Shown here: positions 33,215 through 46,174 of the stretch, one piece after another
How the letters are laid out: the number at the start of each line of letters is the position of its first letter
Numbering within the stretch: the first letter of the stretch is position 1
DNA from: Sporodiniella umbellata
Taxonomy: Eukaryota; Mucoromycota; Mucoromycetes; Mucorales; Rhizopodaceae
Assembly (NCBI GenBank): GCA_025677835.1
Contig: JAIXMR010000043.1
Location: 119,323 to 183,322 of the forward strand
DNA length: 64,000 bases
Direction: 5' to 3'
Notes under the pieces: model-generated
Told to the model about the DNA's origin: nothing
Seen by the model: the letters and a program-made list of their open reading frames with translations, nothing else
Database searches by the model: none
Made by a program: the position numbers and the translations under genes

Positions 33215-35270
33215 GCTACTTTTTTCGTTCTTTTTTTCTTTTGATTTTTGGTGATCGTCTCGCTAAAAAAAAAGAAAAAAAGAAAGTGTTAAAAACGCAC
33301 AATTGACTTTTAAAACTCAAACACAAATAGAGAAAAACTTCATATTGGCTTTTCACTCAGAGTGAAAAACGAATACATAGTGAATTCATAACTGTACTTC
33401 AGCTTGAAAGCCAATAATGTATATACATTGATATTTTGCTGCTTTGCTTTTTTTTGTTCTTTTTGAAAACGAAAAAAAAGGAAGGTTTGTATGTAAGTTT
33501 TTACGCCGACCTCTTCAAGCTAGTTTCTTTTTTCTTTTTTTCTTTTTTTTTTGCGATTGGTACTAAGACTTTTCCCATCTGTACTAGCTAATACATTGTC
33601 GCTTCAGTTTATATAAACAAGCGTTTTAAATTCAGAACAACACTTTCAAGATTAGTCATATTATATGGCTACAAGAGGTAAACGAGATGAGTACAGTACT
33701 CCTATTATGACAGCTGTATCATTTAACGATGACTGATAGGCAGAATAAACGTTTAAAACAGAAATTTTTTAGGTGCAATAAGATTATCCATTTATTTATT
33801 TGGAGAACTCGTTGTCATGATATCTTAAACTTTCGCTAGTTCAAAGAGCGTAATTGCTTGTATATTATCAAAAGACTTATATTCAACTAATTATTCCTGC
33901 TGAGTCTCTCAAGCTAGACAATTTTAAAACATAGCAAAAATTGATGCTGCTCTTCTTTTCGCTTCCCATTGAGATCAGCATCGATTGATTGTCTTTTTTG
34001 TGTTTGAATAAATCAAAGGTAAGTTTCTTTGGAAGGTGTTGTATTGGTAGCCTGTAAGTGTTTTTTTTTGTCTTCTTATAGGCTTCAAAGCGTCATCCAT
34101 ATAGCCCAATAGCTTTTTTCAAAGCTGTATCTCCTTTTTGAGTTGTCTTTTCCCACTTATTACACTAGAGTTTTGATTAATATACTGATAATCGTGTTGT
34201 CAGTCAATGTCATTTGACTGACCAAAGAGTAATAATACGAGAGAGATTTAACGCTCCTCCGATTTCCATTATGGGGGAGAGTTGGATTTTGAGGGCTCAA
34301 TAAAAATCAAGAACGATCATTCCTGTATGTTCCTTTACTATGAAAAACACAACAAAACCGCCAACCCTTTTTTTTATTTGTATTAAATTATTAAAACGCG
34401 TAGTTTTCCTCTTTTTTTTTTGTTGCATTGTCTTTAATACCAATTTTATCTAGCTCTTAACGACGCTCAAATTAGTGCCTGGTGTGTAGTCACACGGAAG
34501 GACACAATCAGTTTTGCCTAATCGTTTTTGCGTAATTTAGCATTTATCACTCTACAGTACGTTCACTCACCTTTTCCAATATTAAAAAGCCAGCTGTTTT
34601 GTTAAATAAAAAAGAATTTTATCTGCATCTATGAAAAAAGGAAGATCGTGAGAGCTGTAAAAAGAAAGTTACCTGAGAATCAATTGTTGTAACGAAGGGT
34701 ACTATGCGAACATTATGTTTAATACATGAATAATATAAATATTTTTCAAAAAAAGGAGAGGGGCTACCTTCACATTACAAACAATACTCCAGCTCATGTC
34801 CCTGGAATAATGGATTCAATAATTATGCAGCAAGGTTACACTTCAATTTGCCTGCCAATTTAACAGTTCGCGTTCATTATCAGGGCTAAAGTAAAATAGA
34901 CTAAGCTTAACGGTATGGAGATTTTTCTATCCTAATAACTGAGTCTATTGGGGTCTAACTAATTACTCATACTGAAAAACTTATTCAAAGTTTACAAAGC
35001 CAGTTTGGAAAGTGTCAAACTAAAGGTTTACAAAAATATCCAAAAAGTGGCCAAAAAATAACCAATAGTCGACTGAACGTATTTCCATTTCCGATCAATA
35101 ATTTCCTAGCAGCAGTGGAAGCACAGCAGATGATGACGGAATTGTTCGTTTTTCCTTTTTCTCTCTTTGACAAAGTAGCTTACTTTTTCCCTTTTCTTTT
35201 TCTTTAGTGTTGTTTATCCATACAATAACACGTCTAAAGCTTTCTGCTTTATAAGCATATATTCTACACT
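33215..35270. other. 2 kb AT-rich divergent intergenic region
   Basis: It separates the DYRK gene (-) from a promethin-like gene (+). The left part may include a 5' exon of the kinase, because a T-rich acceptor ends at 33263. The palindromic TATA-like TTTATATAAA is at 33608-33617. TTATAAG at 35249-35255 lies 16 bp before the next ATG. No coding sequence or RNA gene is recognisable in between. Confidence 0.5.
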
Positions 35271-35763
35271 ATGCAAAAACCGTATAGCGTAACGTCTCTA
35301 GAGCAACGTTTTCTGGAAACGACTCAGTTCCTACATGAATACCTGATTACATTTTACTCGCTGTTTTCGACTGTTTTTGATTCCTTTAAAACGACTACAA
35401 TCTATCTGTGGCAATTGTAAAAACTAACACGTAAATCCAACGGTCTACTTACTCTCAATTAGTGAAGAATTTAGGCTGGGAATATATGTCTTTGGAATAC
35501 TTGCATGTATTCCTATTCTGTTGTTCTTAATTCTAAGTATCCTTGTGATCTTAATTACTACGGTGATACTAAGTGTGGTTGGGGCAGCAATCATATTGAC
35601 TATTCTAGGCTTGGCGTTTTTGTTCTTAATAGCAGTCATGGTCACATGTCTACTTGCAGCCATTTTTGTGTCTTCTATCTATTTCCTATCCCATCCAATT
35701 AGGAACAACTTCCTTACCAAGGATCAAGAGGAACACTTTGGAAAACTAAACAAGACAGAATAA
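35271..35763 (+). CDS. Promethin/LDAF1-like hydrophobic-hairpin protein
   Basis: Exons are 35271-35416 and 35463-35763, giving 148 residues. The first 50 residues are polar with aromatic residues. FEEFRLGIYVFGILACIPIL starts a very long hydrophobic region (about 55-125) of Ile/Leu/Val with small kinks (VVGAAIILTILG), long enough for two hairpins. The polar tail ends in LNKTE. This layout fits promethin/LDAF1 and yeast Ldo16, which work with seipin at lipid-droplet formation sites. No single residue is diagnostic, so another ER hairpin protein is possible. It is an isolated gene in a gene-poor stretch. Confidence 0.55.
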
Positions 35764-35769
35764 AACCAG

Positions 35770-35803
35770 AAAAAAAAGAAAAAAAGAAAAAAAGAAAAAA
35801 ATT
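35770..35803. repeat. (GAAAAAA)n tract after a stop codon
   Basis: Purine repeats of 7-8 bp (G plus six or seven A) start six bases after the promethin-like gene's stop. Confidence 0.8.
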
Positions 35804-37734
35804 TGTATTATTATGTATATATATTTATTTTATTAGCTAAAGAAGATAGGTTGGGGCACCTAATAAAATTGGAAAGCGTTTTTTTTTCTGAAACAGTACA
35901 CTCGGAAACGGTTAGACAAGATAGTCAATAACCACAAAAAAGTAGAGCAAGTAAAGCTTTTCTCTTCTGAATACATGACAGAACGCCAAAACTTTTGCTG
36001 GGTTTTAAACAATTTTTATTTCTCAATAGAATAGAGCAAAGTAACTTTGCTCCATGTCTTAATGATAGCCTTGACTTAAATAACTCAAAGCTCTTTTGAA
36101 ATCATAAGAAATAGAGGTTTTTAATAACGAACGCAAAATAAACATATAGGTCGCTCGGATATGTAAAGTCATTTTTGGTTTGTACCTCATCCCTCCCCTT
36201 CCTAGCCTTTCTACTTTTTTACTGCCTCCAAGCGTCATTCATTGATACTAACAATGCTTATTAAATGGTTACAAAAACAATTCCAATGTAATAAAGCAGT
36301 ATTTGGCAATCGAGATTTTGCAGCCTCAGTGCAATAGACATTTTAAACGTTTTTATTTTTTCTTTTATCATTACTACAGATTCAGTAAACAATTCGGTTT
36401 TCTTATCGCATAAAATATCAGCTATAATATTTTATAATGAATGATGATATTTACTGGTCAGAATTACTCAGTCAGACTAAACGCATGAGGATATGAGAGT
36501 AAATGTACACATTGGTAGCCATAATGCTATATGTTTTTGGATATTTCTTCTGAGATATGGATACGAGAACTGCCACCCATAAAATGTGTGAATATAGATC
36601 CATTCCATCTATTGTAACTTTCGGAAATCTAACACAGTGTCCTATCATTGTAGCTTTATTCATATACTACTTTTCATTCTTTTTTTTTTTATTGAATGAG
36701 GACCATGGAAGTCTAAAACTATATTTTATTAACTCTTTAGTAAAAACCGTACCTAAAATGATTGTTGCTATTACAAGCTGTAATGACTGTCAGCATGCCT
36801 TTTTTTTTTATCACGCTATACAACGCTCCAAACTAATGTGGAAAGCGCAATTTTTTGTAGAGCTCAGATCTGTTATTTTTCATTAGTGAACCTAATCCAA
36901 GCACTCCTAAACCTTTGCCTTGCTGTTTTGGTCTATGGATGAAGCCAGACTTTTTTGAGAGACAGGTGATAATTTTTTATTTTTGTCTTTTTTTTAAAAA
37001 AATCAGAGTAGTTTCAAACACTTAATTTTTCAGAGTATCTGCTTTCGCTTTTTCGTCACTTTGTCTAAGACGAAGGAAGAGTTTTTATCAATGCACTTGA
37101 GAATAACGTTTCTCGTGGAAAAGTTGTAGGCTGTCAGTTTTTCTTTGATTCTAAAAGACAGTGCTAGAATTCTTTTCGTTTTTTACAGCCCATTTTTACC
37201 CTATATGGATGTAAACACCTAGCTACTTTGCCACTGCTAGAGCATTCAGACATCTCTCAAATATTCATTTGAAAAAAACGCTGACCAGAGCAGTATGTGT
37301 AACTTTGCCTTTTTAATATTTCTTTTGTTTTAGGGTTATTATTAGATTTCACTTTTTCGATCCGCCTTATCTCTGTCGTTTTCTCGCTTTCCAGTTGATC
37401 TAACTATTACGTATAAAAACTCAACGGTTTGAGACGAAACTATCTCTCACCAACAGCATCTATTACTCTTAAAAAGCTCTAATGAAAGCTTCAAAAAAGA
37501 ACTCAAATAGGTCAGTACCTAGAGACGTTGATCTAGTAGTTTTCTTATTGAGTAGAGTCTTCTGTAGTACAAAAAGTGTTATAAAAGAAAAAAAAAGGCT
37601 AAATCAGACTACCCAATTGGTTACGATTGCATTCAAAGTGCGCCAGCATGCCTTATTTTGTACGCATGTTTGTATTTCTTACTGAAATTATTACTGTAAA
37701 TGAGCTGAAATTTATTGAGTAAGGCTTAAAGAGT
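35804..37734. other. 1.9 kb gene-poor region containing a transposase relic
   Basis: AT-rich DNA between the promethin-like gene and the 3' end of 7TM copy A. The only recognisable content is the decayed DDE transposase at 36472-36852. A short open frame at 37482-37685 has no motif. Confidence 0.5.
36472..36852 (-). pseudogene. Decayed Tc1/mariner-type DDE transposase fragment
   Basis: Reading leftward, three reading frames in turn give segments in the order found in fungal Tc1/mariner (DDE_3) transposases. NCAFHISLERCIA is followed by two stops and then KKKGMLTVITA, comparable to the DESAFHIN..KRS...KKG..A...P block. Next is ATIILGTVFTKELIKYSFRL, comparable to TTILGAIS..G. Last come MIGHCVRFPKVTIDGMD and SIMATNVYIYSH, comparable to GHY..F....D.MD and IVMDNAPIH. 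Stops, frameshifts and lost catalytic Asp residues show it is dead. No terminal inverted repeats were found. Similarity is judged by eye from family motifs. Confidence 0.55.
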
Positions 37735-39266
37735 CTAATTAGGAATGAGTTTTGTCTGCGAAATTGAAAGACGACTAGAGTAGGACTCGTCCTTTTTCTT
37801 GGTTTTGGTTCTAGCACTTTCTATTGTAGTGTTGTAATAGTTCTTCTGATCTTCATAACGTTTTGGGTATGTTTCTGTCGACAGAGAGCTCTCTAGTCTT
37901 TCGCTTGAGAGTTCGACTGCTTCGGTACCTGAGGAATTAGATGAAAAACTGAGCGGATTTAATAGCCTGGGACTAGTAAAAGAAAATTAAACAACTGATA
38001 TATACGCCTTTCTTCTATACCTAAAGACCAAAGCAACTAATACAAGGGTTACGTTGATCGTAGCCACAAGGTTCCACACAGTGCACAAAACAACATTGAA
38101 TGTCTTGTTTTTCATCATTTCATCTCGACCAATACAATAAACGCTTTTGATAACAGCATAAAACAGGTAATTGCCTGTCAAAACAATCGAGATAGCATTC
38201 ATCTATATATACATAGAACAGAGAATCATGGTTAGAACCAAATATGTATGATAAACAAAGATTATTGACTTCACTCTCAGCATAGAATTTTTGACGTTGT
38301 CTACCGAAGGATCCGATGACCCACGCCGGTTATTAAAGTGTATTTCGAACACCTTTAAGATGCTGATACCGAAATAGATAGTCATCGCAGCTAATACAAT
38401 ACAATCAACTGCCCACATAGCATAAATCAAAATCGTGAATATTCGAGCTTTGGCAAAGTCGTTACGCTGACCATAAACGCCCGAAAGAATCGAGCAAGTG
38501 GTGTTAAACAAGAATGGAACCAAGGTAATTACTGTAAATCCGATATCTACTTTGCTACGAGACAAGAATTTTGAACGTTTGGTGATTTCGCTACTCTAGA
38601 TGCCATTTTCTCAGTTGGACATATTTTAGCATTTTTAGATATATTGAACTGGCTTACATTAGATACTGTATGCGCAAGTCCAAAGACATAACACGTTGTT
38701 GCACAAAGGCCAAATTCCCAAGTCAGATCGAAAAAAACTGTCGATTGATTTAGAAAATGCACCAACTTTTGTTATAAGATTACCTGATTGGAAGATTGGG
38801 TTGACTTCAATTCTGGATAGCAAAATGGCGAAGTCAATAACACGGCCTAATGAATTATCCTTGTTGATTTTAATTCATATAGTACTCTCTGTAATACCTA
38901 CAAACTATAAACAAAAGCATCCAGACAGAAAGCGCTTCTATTGGACGTGGTCTTATAAACATTGTATGAGGTACCCGCTCAAATACAACGCGCTTTTTAA
39001 CTATTAGTCTATCGTACAGTACAGACAGGGCTTAGAGAAAAAAAAAAGAACAACATCAATACACACGTGCATATGTAAGCGTAGAAAGCTCTCTCTTTTT
39101 TTTTACTTGGAATAATCAGGACAACGTTCCATGACAGACAAATGGTAAACAACTTAAAAATATAATTTCTTTCTACACAGTCTGTGATCGTCATTCTCCA
39201 ATCGCAGTGACAATCTGTATCATTTTCTCCGTAGCAAGGATGCCAAAAAGAACTAATCGGATCCAT
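37735..39266 (-). CDS. Seven-transmembrane receptor-like protein, tandem copy A
   Basis: Exons are 39266-39107, 39000-38902, 38846-38784, 38737-38658, 38595-38275, 38202-38021 and 37972-37735, giving 380 residues. The N-terminus has a four-Cys segment (CYGENDTDCHCDWR...DCVER) and no signal peptide. Seven hydrophobic spans follow at about 33-52, 73-97, 109-131, 149-172, 182-205, 236-258 and 270-293. The loop between spans 5 and 6 is basic (FEIHFNNRRGSSDPSVDN), a 6-7 loop holds GRDEMM, and a Ser/Thr/Lys-rich tail of about 85 residues starts at PRLLNPLS. The predicted topology is N-out, C-in, as in GPCRs. Exon lengths match copies B and C. I do not recognise the family; a THH1/TOM1-type or fungal lineage-specific receptor is possible. 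Confidence 0.8.
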
Positions 39267-40333
39267 AGAAGGTACAGAGAAGCGAAAGAAAAAGAAAATA
39301 AACCCCAATTTACATTAAAGAAAAGCTTGTAGCTTCTACTCTTCTCCCCCCATTCCCCCTTTTTTGTGAAAAAATTATCTCACTTCATACGCCGGTAAAC
39401 CTGTACACAATGACAAGTGCTACCTTGCACGTTGAAGAAAAAAGTTTGGTTTGGTTGACGTACAAAAAAAAAAACCTCAGACGTTCATATTATTTTCTGA
39501 GATGATAAAAAAAAAGCTATAATTAAAAACAGATTATTCCAGATACGCTTTCATCGCAGTAACAAAGGGTACTAGTTCCAAAAGAATTCCTTAATGTGCT
39601 TTGGTCTGTACTATTAATTTTTATACAAAGTCAATCTCAGATTGAAAATGACATGTTAATAGAGTACCCACATTGGGCCCTTTATCTTTCTTTCAAAAAC
39701 AAAAATAAAAGTGTGACAGGTTGCTACCAAAGGGTTTGATTTTTTGGTAATTGCCTTTTTAATTTCGGCGTTTGTACTTTAAAATGGCTTTGAATAGAAC
39801 TGATAGTAGTTTAAGTTCAAGGACAAAACTTTCTCCCTTTTTTTTTAACTATTAGTCAAACATTGAACAGCAAAAATCGCGGACAAATCTGAGCTTTATT
39901 AATGAGATCCACTTGGTGTATGCAAAAGACCATAGTGCACTATATTTTCAATTTTAAACAAAAAGTAAACATACAGACCTTACAAGAAGTCTCTATGTAT
40001 ACGGGACAACCAGATGAGATTTATAAATTTACCTTTGATCTGCTGACAGTATGCCATATGATACAAATCTATCAAATCAAAAAAGCTATTTTAGTAAGCG
40101 AGGGTTTTAAAATAGCGATCAGATGAAGGCCTGGTCTCAATGTTTAACATGTCAGGGAAATGAAAACAGAACTACTATAGTGTTCCCTCACCCCCTTTTT
40201 TTTTTCTCATTCATTCATTATCGTTTTCCCCTTTTCTCCTTAAACTTAAGTGAGCTGTTTAAGAGTCACCATTGTTACATTTCCTTACAACTGTTTTTTT
40301 TTTTCGTGACTCGTGTAACGAGCTTTTCTTGAT
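39267..40333. other. 1.07 kb intergenic region upstream of 7TM copy A
   Basis: This AT-rich gap contains the promoter of copy A and the 3' flank of RAD9. A frame at 39902-40126 shows no family motif. No RNA gene is visible. Confidence 0.5.
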
Positions 40334-41701
40334 TTATTCTTCAAAAAAAATATCATCTTGTCTTCCTAGCATACGTCTCTTCTTTCTGGATTCCTCTTCA
40401 CTATCACTTAATTGTACAGAAGAAGATGTACTGGGTATATGACGAACAAGGCGCCTAGACGGCAATCGACTTTCAGGTTCTGTATCTGCATCAAGATCAA
40501 TCGAGCTTTCGCTGGGTTCTTCTGCATGTCTACTTTCATAGGCCGATGTCTCTATTGATCCCACACTGTGATCATTGAGTGGCGTATTTTCCTGAGCAAA
40601 GTTGTTTTGTGTATTGAGCGCAAACTCGGCAATGATCTCATTATTTTGTCGATAATCAAACAAAATTGGTCTAAGCAAAATAAGTTGCATAATCCTTTTT
40701 TTTTTTTTTAGTACCTTCCAGGCTCTTCAAAATGGGCTTCTAGAGGGACTTCCATCGATGACATGTAATCCAAAATCACTTTAAATTCCCTCAAATTAAA
40801 TATAAGCTTTACAGGAGCCGTTACGTCGTACTCTATGCATTGGGAAACAAGCATCTTAAAAGATGACTGTACAGGTTTATCGCCTAAACAAGAGGGTATT
40901 AGCCCATAAAGTCAACTTTTACAAATTACCTTGATAGCCATTGTTATAATCCCAGAAGGTTTTGATGATAATGTATTGAGGCGTACATTCAAACAGGATA
41001 TCTATCACTTTTGGGTGAAACAAATCAAGGCAATCTTTCAGCAGCAAAGGGTCGATGGTAATATGATGGCTTTGCTCTTTTGAATAAAGAGCTAGGATTT
41101 TTTCTTCAGGTGCATACCAAATTGTATTTTTTTTTAGAACACCATTTTGGTATTTGATTTTGGTTTCTATTTTAGATTCAGCTGTCATTTCGCCCTCTGT
41201 CAAACGAATTTCACAGTGCCGCATTTGATCGATATTTGCTTGGTTTTTCTTAAATACATTGTTTAGTCCCTACAATTACACGATAGCAAAAATTCAGTAT
41301 GTTTTAAAAAAAAAATAGTTGGCCGTTAAAAATAAGCACCGTATTTTTTTTAGAGATTACTTTAGCGTAGACACTGCAATAGAGAGCTGTTTCTAAAGAT
41401 TGGTTTCGTCTTAATTCATACTTTTCGAAAAAGAGAGGAGATAGACGGACAATAGCCTGGGCTGTCAAGGAATTGTTGATGGCTGACAAAACAAACTGAA
41501 TGGAGCTTTTAGTTACAAATCCTAATAACAGGCATTTACTTGATTTCTTTCCACATTAATCTTAACATCGTCGCCAAGCCGTGACAAAGCGTCCAATGTA
41601 GTCGAGAATACTATTTTTTCTCATGGTTAGCGCGGCTGTTGATTTAGTGGGAATTTCATACTCTTAAATAGGTCAGCTGGTAGAATAGCTTTAAATTCCA
41701 T
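40334..41701 (-). CDS. RAD9: DNA damage checkpoint clamp subunit Rad9
   Basis: Rad9 is one third of the 9-1-1 clamp, loaded at damaged DNA to activate the ATR/Mec1-type checkpoint. This is the Rad9 of animals and fission yeast (Ddc1 in budding yeast). Exons are 41701-41662, 41610-41540, 41495-41361, 41269-40930, 40883-40715 and 40670-40334, giving 363 residues. The PCNA-like fold is recognisable from MEFKAILPADLFK, LDALSRLGDDVKINVE, SAINNSLTAQAIVRLSPLFFEKY and EFKVILDYMSSMEVPLEAHF. The tail after about residue 260 is acidic and Ser-rich (ESSIDLDADTEPES, STSSSVQLSDSEEES), as expected for the phosphorylated tail that binds TopBP1, with a KKRR basic patch. The first exon codes only 13 residues. 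It sits between tandem 7TM copies A and B on the same strand. Confidence 0.85.
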
Positions 41702-41981
41702 ATCTAAAAGACAACGTTGAGCATAATAAGTTGAGGTTTACTATTCGCTCTTTTTGTCGTGACTTTTTTTTGGAAGCCAACAATACTGCGGACTGTTTTG
41801 GTCGAAGACAATACTAGACGACCAAAAGAAATTATCGGATGTTTTTATACATACAAAGGTGTACATGTTTAATAGAGTTATAAAGAAATAAGAGAAAACA
41901 CACACACATATATATATATATATAAACTAAGGTGTGGTTATGTATAAGTTGTTGGGTATATAAACAGAATATGTTACTTGG

Positions 41982-43496
41982 TTAACTAATAATGAGATTG
42001 ACTTGCGAGGTCGATTGACTGAAGGAGATCTTGGCACTATCTTCGTTATGAGCAGCTTCAATTGCTATATTGTACAGCTTTTTTTGATTTTCAATATCGC
42101 TTTGTGCTTGTTTTAGCTGAAAAGGTTTAGAAAAGTTGGCCCCTTCTTGGCTTTCTGGTTTATCTACTGAAAGCTCCAAGGTTTCTGTGTGCGATGTATT
42201 AAGAGACATACTGAGAGGATTAAGTAACTTGGGGCTGTTTTGTTTCAGGAAAAAAGCTGTTAATATCAAGCGTGCCCGTATATTTAATTTAAAGTTACTA
42301 TACTTAAATATCAACGCGAAAAGTATAAATGTGACACTAGCAGTAGCAAAAAGCTGGCACAAGAAACACTCAGCTATATTTAAAGCTGGGTTGATCATCA
42401 TTTCATCGCGAGCAGCAGCATAAGCACATGCTACAGCTGCGTACACCAAATACGTTATTACCAAAATAGTTGTGATAAGTTTCATCTATAATAAAAGTAG
42501 TTGGTTTTAATAACTGCTATAGGCATTGACAAGAATATCAAACCCTACTCTTAGCATTGAGCTTTTGATATTTTCTATTGATGGACGAGATCCAGCTGAA
42601 TGGTTTTTCAAAAGGATCTTGAAAATTCGAAGACTATGTATACCAAAGTGGGAGGTAACGATCGTCATAAAAATACAATAAGCTGTCCATACGTAGTAAA
42701 TGCAAGATGTTAATACTGATGCAAGTTGATAGTCGTTACGGTCAGCATAAACTCCTGTAAGAGCAGCACAGACGCAATTGAAAACAAATGGTACGGTTAC
42801 CAAAGCTGAGAATAAAATATCGACTTTTTTGCGCGAAAAGAAAATAGTTCGTTTCGTTATTTCACTGGTCTATTTGTTGAGTATATAAAGAAAGGTGAGC
42901 TAAAAGTTGTGAAGAAACTTGCATATTTCGATTTACATTTGAAGCTGCGTTGGCAAGACCGAATACATAACATGTAGCAGCACAAAGACCACACTCCCAT
43001 ATAACTTCATAAAACACTAGATCCAATTATTTAGTAAGTTTAGTCTATACTTTGGTTATTACCTGCTAGAAATGTGCGATTAACGTCGACTTCAAATAAT
43101 ATGACAGCATAGTTTACAGCTCGAACTAATTTTTAAAGATGTTAAAAAAATTTAAAGCTAGATATGAACAACCTACAAAGAACAAAAAAAAAAGCCCAAA
43201 CCAACATAGATTCAATTGGTTTGGGTCTTACAAAGACTGTGTGTGGAACTCGCTCAAAAATTACAAGCTTTTTGACTACAATTCTGTTATAAAGAATTAC
43301 AATAACTATATCAAAATCATCAGTTTAAAATTGTATCCAAGGTGATGTTACTTGAAACAGTCAAAATTATATTCCATATTGTATACATCATATATATCTT
43401 TGATAAAACGTTTCTTTCGACACAGTCTGTTAATATCACTCTCCAGTCACAATGGCATTCGTTCTCTTCGTTACAAGTCCGCCAAAAGGAACTCAT
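41982..43496 (-). CDS. Seven-transmembrane receptor-like protein, tandem copy B
   Basis: Exons are 43496-43352, 43275-43177, 43125-43063, 43016-42937, 42869-42549, 42485-42304 and 42234-41982, giving 380 residues. The four-Cys segment is shorter (CNEENECHCDWRVILTDC). ERVPHTVFVRPKPIE, WECGLCAATCYVFGLA, ARDEMM and NPKLLNPLS align directly with copies A and C. Copy B is the most divergent in spans 4-7 (Ala-rich span 6; no GRDEMM Gly). Its tail is polar with Ser/Thr and ends LIIS. The last intron (42235-42303) is 69 nt with no stop in frame, so its retention would add 23 residues after span 7. Family unknown. Confidence 0.78.
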
Positions 43497-46174
43497 AATT
43501 CTCCCCCAAAAAAAAGGTCAAAAGAAAGTAAAAGCAAAAGAAAGAAGGACAGAAAAAAAACGATCAAATATAGCTGTATTTATGACAGAACTCGTATTAC
43601 TTTCCGTTCTCAATCATTACTTTTTGTAGAACAATAAACAATTTTTGCACCACACTTCAATGACACAGCATGGATTAATTAACTGACTGCTTCAAGACTC
43701 TTTTGTATTTTGAATGGAAAAAAGATGTGAAAAGAAAACAACAGAATGCAACTGACCTGTGTAACTTTCATGTAACTAAAAAAGCTCTTGTTGGTTCGTT
43801 TTCTACGTTGAAGTGTGTTTTAAAATAGTACAAAACTTTATTACCAATGCTTTTTCTATTAAACTCTATTTTTTTTTTCAAAAAAAAACCACTCACTTGT
43901 TTAGCTGTATCTTAAAAAAGGAGGTATGGTTTATTATGAGAAACCAGGTATTGAGTGATGATTTTGATTATAAAAACCTCAGTTAAATCTGGCATTTTTA
44001 CTTGTGCCGAATATCAGCTTTCTCCTCCAACTAGTAGTCTATAGAAATCAGTTTGCTATATCTTCTCACACAGACTTAAGAGATTGTTTTCGGTTTCAAA
44101 ATTAAAATTAATTTTTTTTCTTGTTCAACCAACATTCCCCGTTTTTTTTTCTGAATTTTGCCAAAAGCGATATAATGTCCACAGTTTTTTTTTTAAAAAA
44201 AAGAAACTATACATAAACCAAATCTAAGGCTTCAACTGACAATGGCTTGTTCTAGAACTTACAAAACTCAGAAAGGGTATATTGTGCCATTTTGGGTTGG
44301 GTTTCATACTACAAACTGTACATCACAAATCAACAACTATATCCGCATTCAAGCGAGTTCATCTACTTTCTCATTTGAGCTCGTCTTGTGCCCTTGTGTA
44401 TCGATTTTTTTTTTTTCGAGTTTACTAAACTCTTATGCCTAAAAAAATTGAGCACAGCCACATGTATTATAATAAAACAAAGATGCACTCAATAAGTGTA
44501 GGGACACGCTTTTAGATCATTTTTAATGCTCTGAATCCTATCTCGCTTGAAGGCGAGTTGGTATTTAGAAACGTTGTTGATGAGTATGTTTATTTGTAGT
44601 ATATTTAGGTTAGCATATATGAACATGTATACATATACCCTATCGCTAGAACTATATGGCTTTATACAGCATTTGTCTTTGATCTATAGTTATCTGCTAT
44701 AATATTAAGGTAGTACACATAAAAGCTTCTCACGAATTTTATTACTTCACACAAAAAAAAACTTCGAAAGTTGGTAATCAGATTTATTTCATTGAACTGA
44801 AGAGTTTCTATGTATAACATTTTATATAGAGTACAATAGTCAAGAGGTGTTTGTAGATCAACTCAAGTTTTGTCTGAGAACGTGTTATCGGAGAGGTTTA
44901 ATCTTCACTAAGCTATAATTAGAAGAGCTGTGTCACGCTGATATGAAGAACTGCAACACTAAAGGCAATTACCAAAAGAAAGAGCATGCAGTGTATTTAG
45001 ATTTTTTTTCTTGGTTTCAAACAACTTTTTTTCATACCAATATCTCCTATTCGAGTTTTTCTTAATGTTGAGAAGAAAGGCCTAGAAACTTTTTTTTAGC
45101 AAGTACCAGCCGTTGCTGCGTATAACATACTATGATATACGATACCAATAATGAATGCTAAATATCAATGTATCTTAAAACAAAACGAGATCTAAAACGC
45201 TATAAATGGTCTAAAAGCGTGCCCCGAGGGTTATTGGATGCAGCTGTGTTTTGTTGTAATATGTATGGCTACCCATTTGGTGATGAAAAAGGCTCTCTGA
45301 AAGTAACGGAGTCCAATTTTAAAGGTACTGAAATCAAAGTACTAAAGTGTTGAGTAGCTTTCTATATCTTCTATTATTGCTTTGCCCCTAGCTGTGTGTA
45401 GCGCCTTCTTTGAAGTCAAGTTTGAATTCCTATCTTTTTAACGCGACACAAAAAATAAAAGCGCAGGGAGAAAAATAAAATGCTTCTTTTAAACCTTTGA
45501 ATTGGATGGCTGTTCAGTAATGTGTTTTTAGACTTTACTAAATCTGCGTAACCTCTTTACGAAGTACTGAAGAAGACTTACTATTGACAGCGCCTAACTT
45601 GAAGATTTTTCTCTTGAATACACTACAAAATCTTAAATTGAAGATTAACGATATGCAAGGACTAGGGATCATTTCAAATAAGCCCTACCTTTAGCTTTTA
45701 ATACCACTGCCTAAAAACAAGACAGGATAAGATACCGCTAAACTTATGCATTCACATTTTTTATATTCAGATCTAAAACAAATCTCAATCGTCCAAATTT
45801 AACTACGATAAAAGCCATATCTAAAAATGGGCTACGCGTTTGAAGTGTCTTGAAAATCTTTATGTGTGCTCAAAAAGCCAAAACAAGGTTTTTACGTAAT
45901 ACAATTAGTAGGACGGTAAAAAAAAACAAAGATAGATTTGCGCATCAAGGGGCACACTTCGATTAGGGAGCAAAAAGGCTACCGTTTTTCGGAGTCAGAT
46001 ATTCAAAGGAAAAGAATAATATTAGTTTCACTCCTCGACTTTATTCTCTCATTATTTTTTCAAGAAGAAAAGAAAAACTAATTTCGCATAATAAAGTAAA
46101 TTTTTTTAAAGAAAAAAAAGTGGCGTTGTAGTGCCTATTTGTATATAGCTGGGTGCATGTATTCAAATCAAATC
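43497..46174. other. 2.7 kb gene-poor gap between 7TM copies B and C
   Basis: AT-rich DNA. Short frames at 44242-44442 and 45168-45353 lack motifs. The latter (LDAAVFCCNMYGYPFGDEKG) is somewhat protein-like and could be a relic, but I cannot name it. I found no fourth receptor copy and no RNA gene. Confidence 0.5.

Noticed and set aside
45168..45353. 61-codon frame in the gap between 7TM copies B and C
   Set aside because: Somewhat protein-like but too short and without any recognisable neighbour or splice structure.
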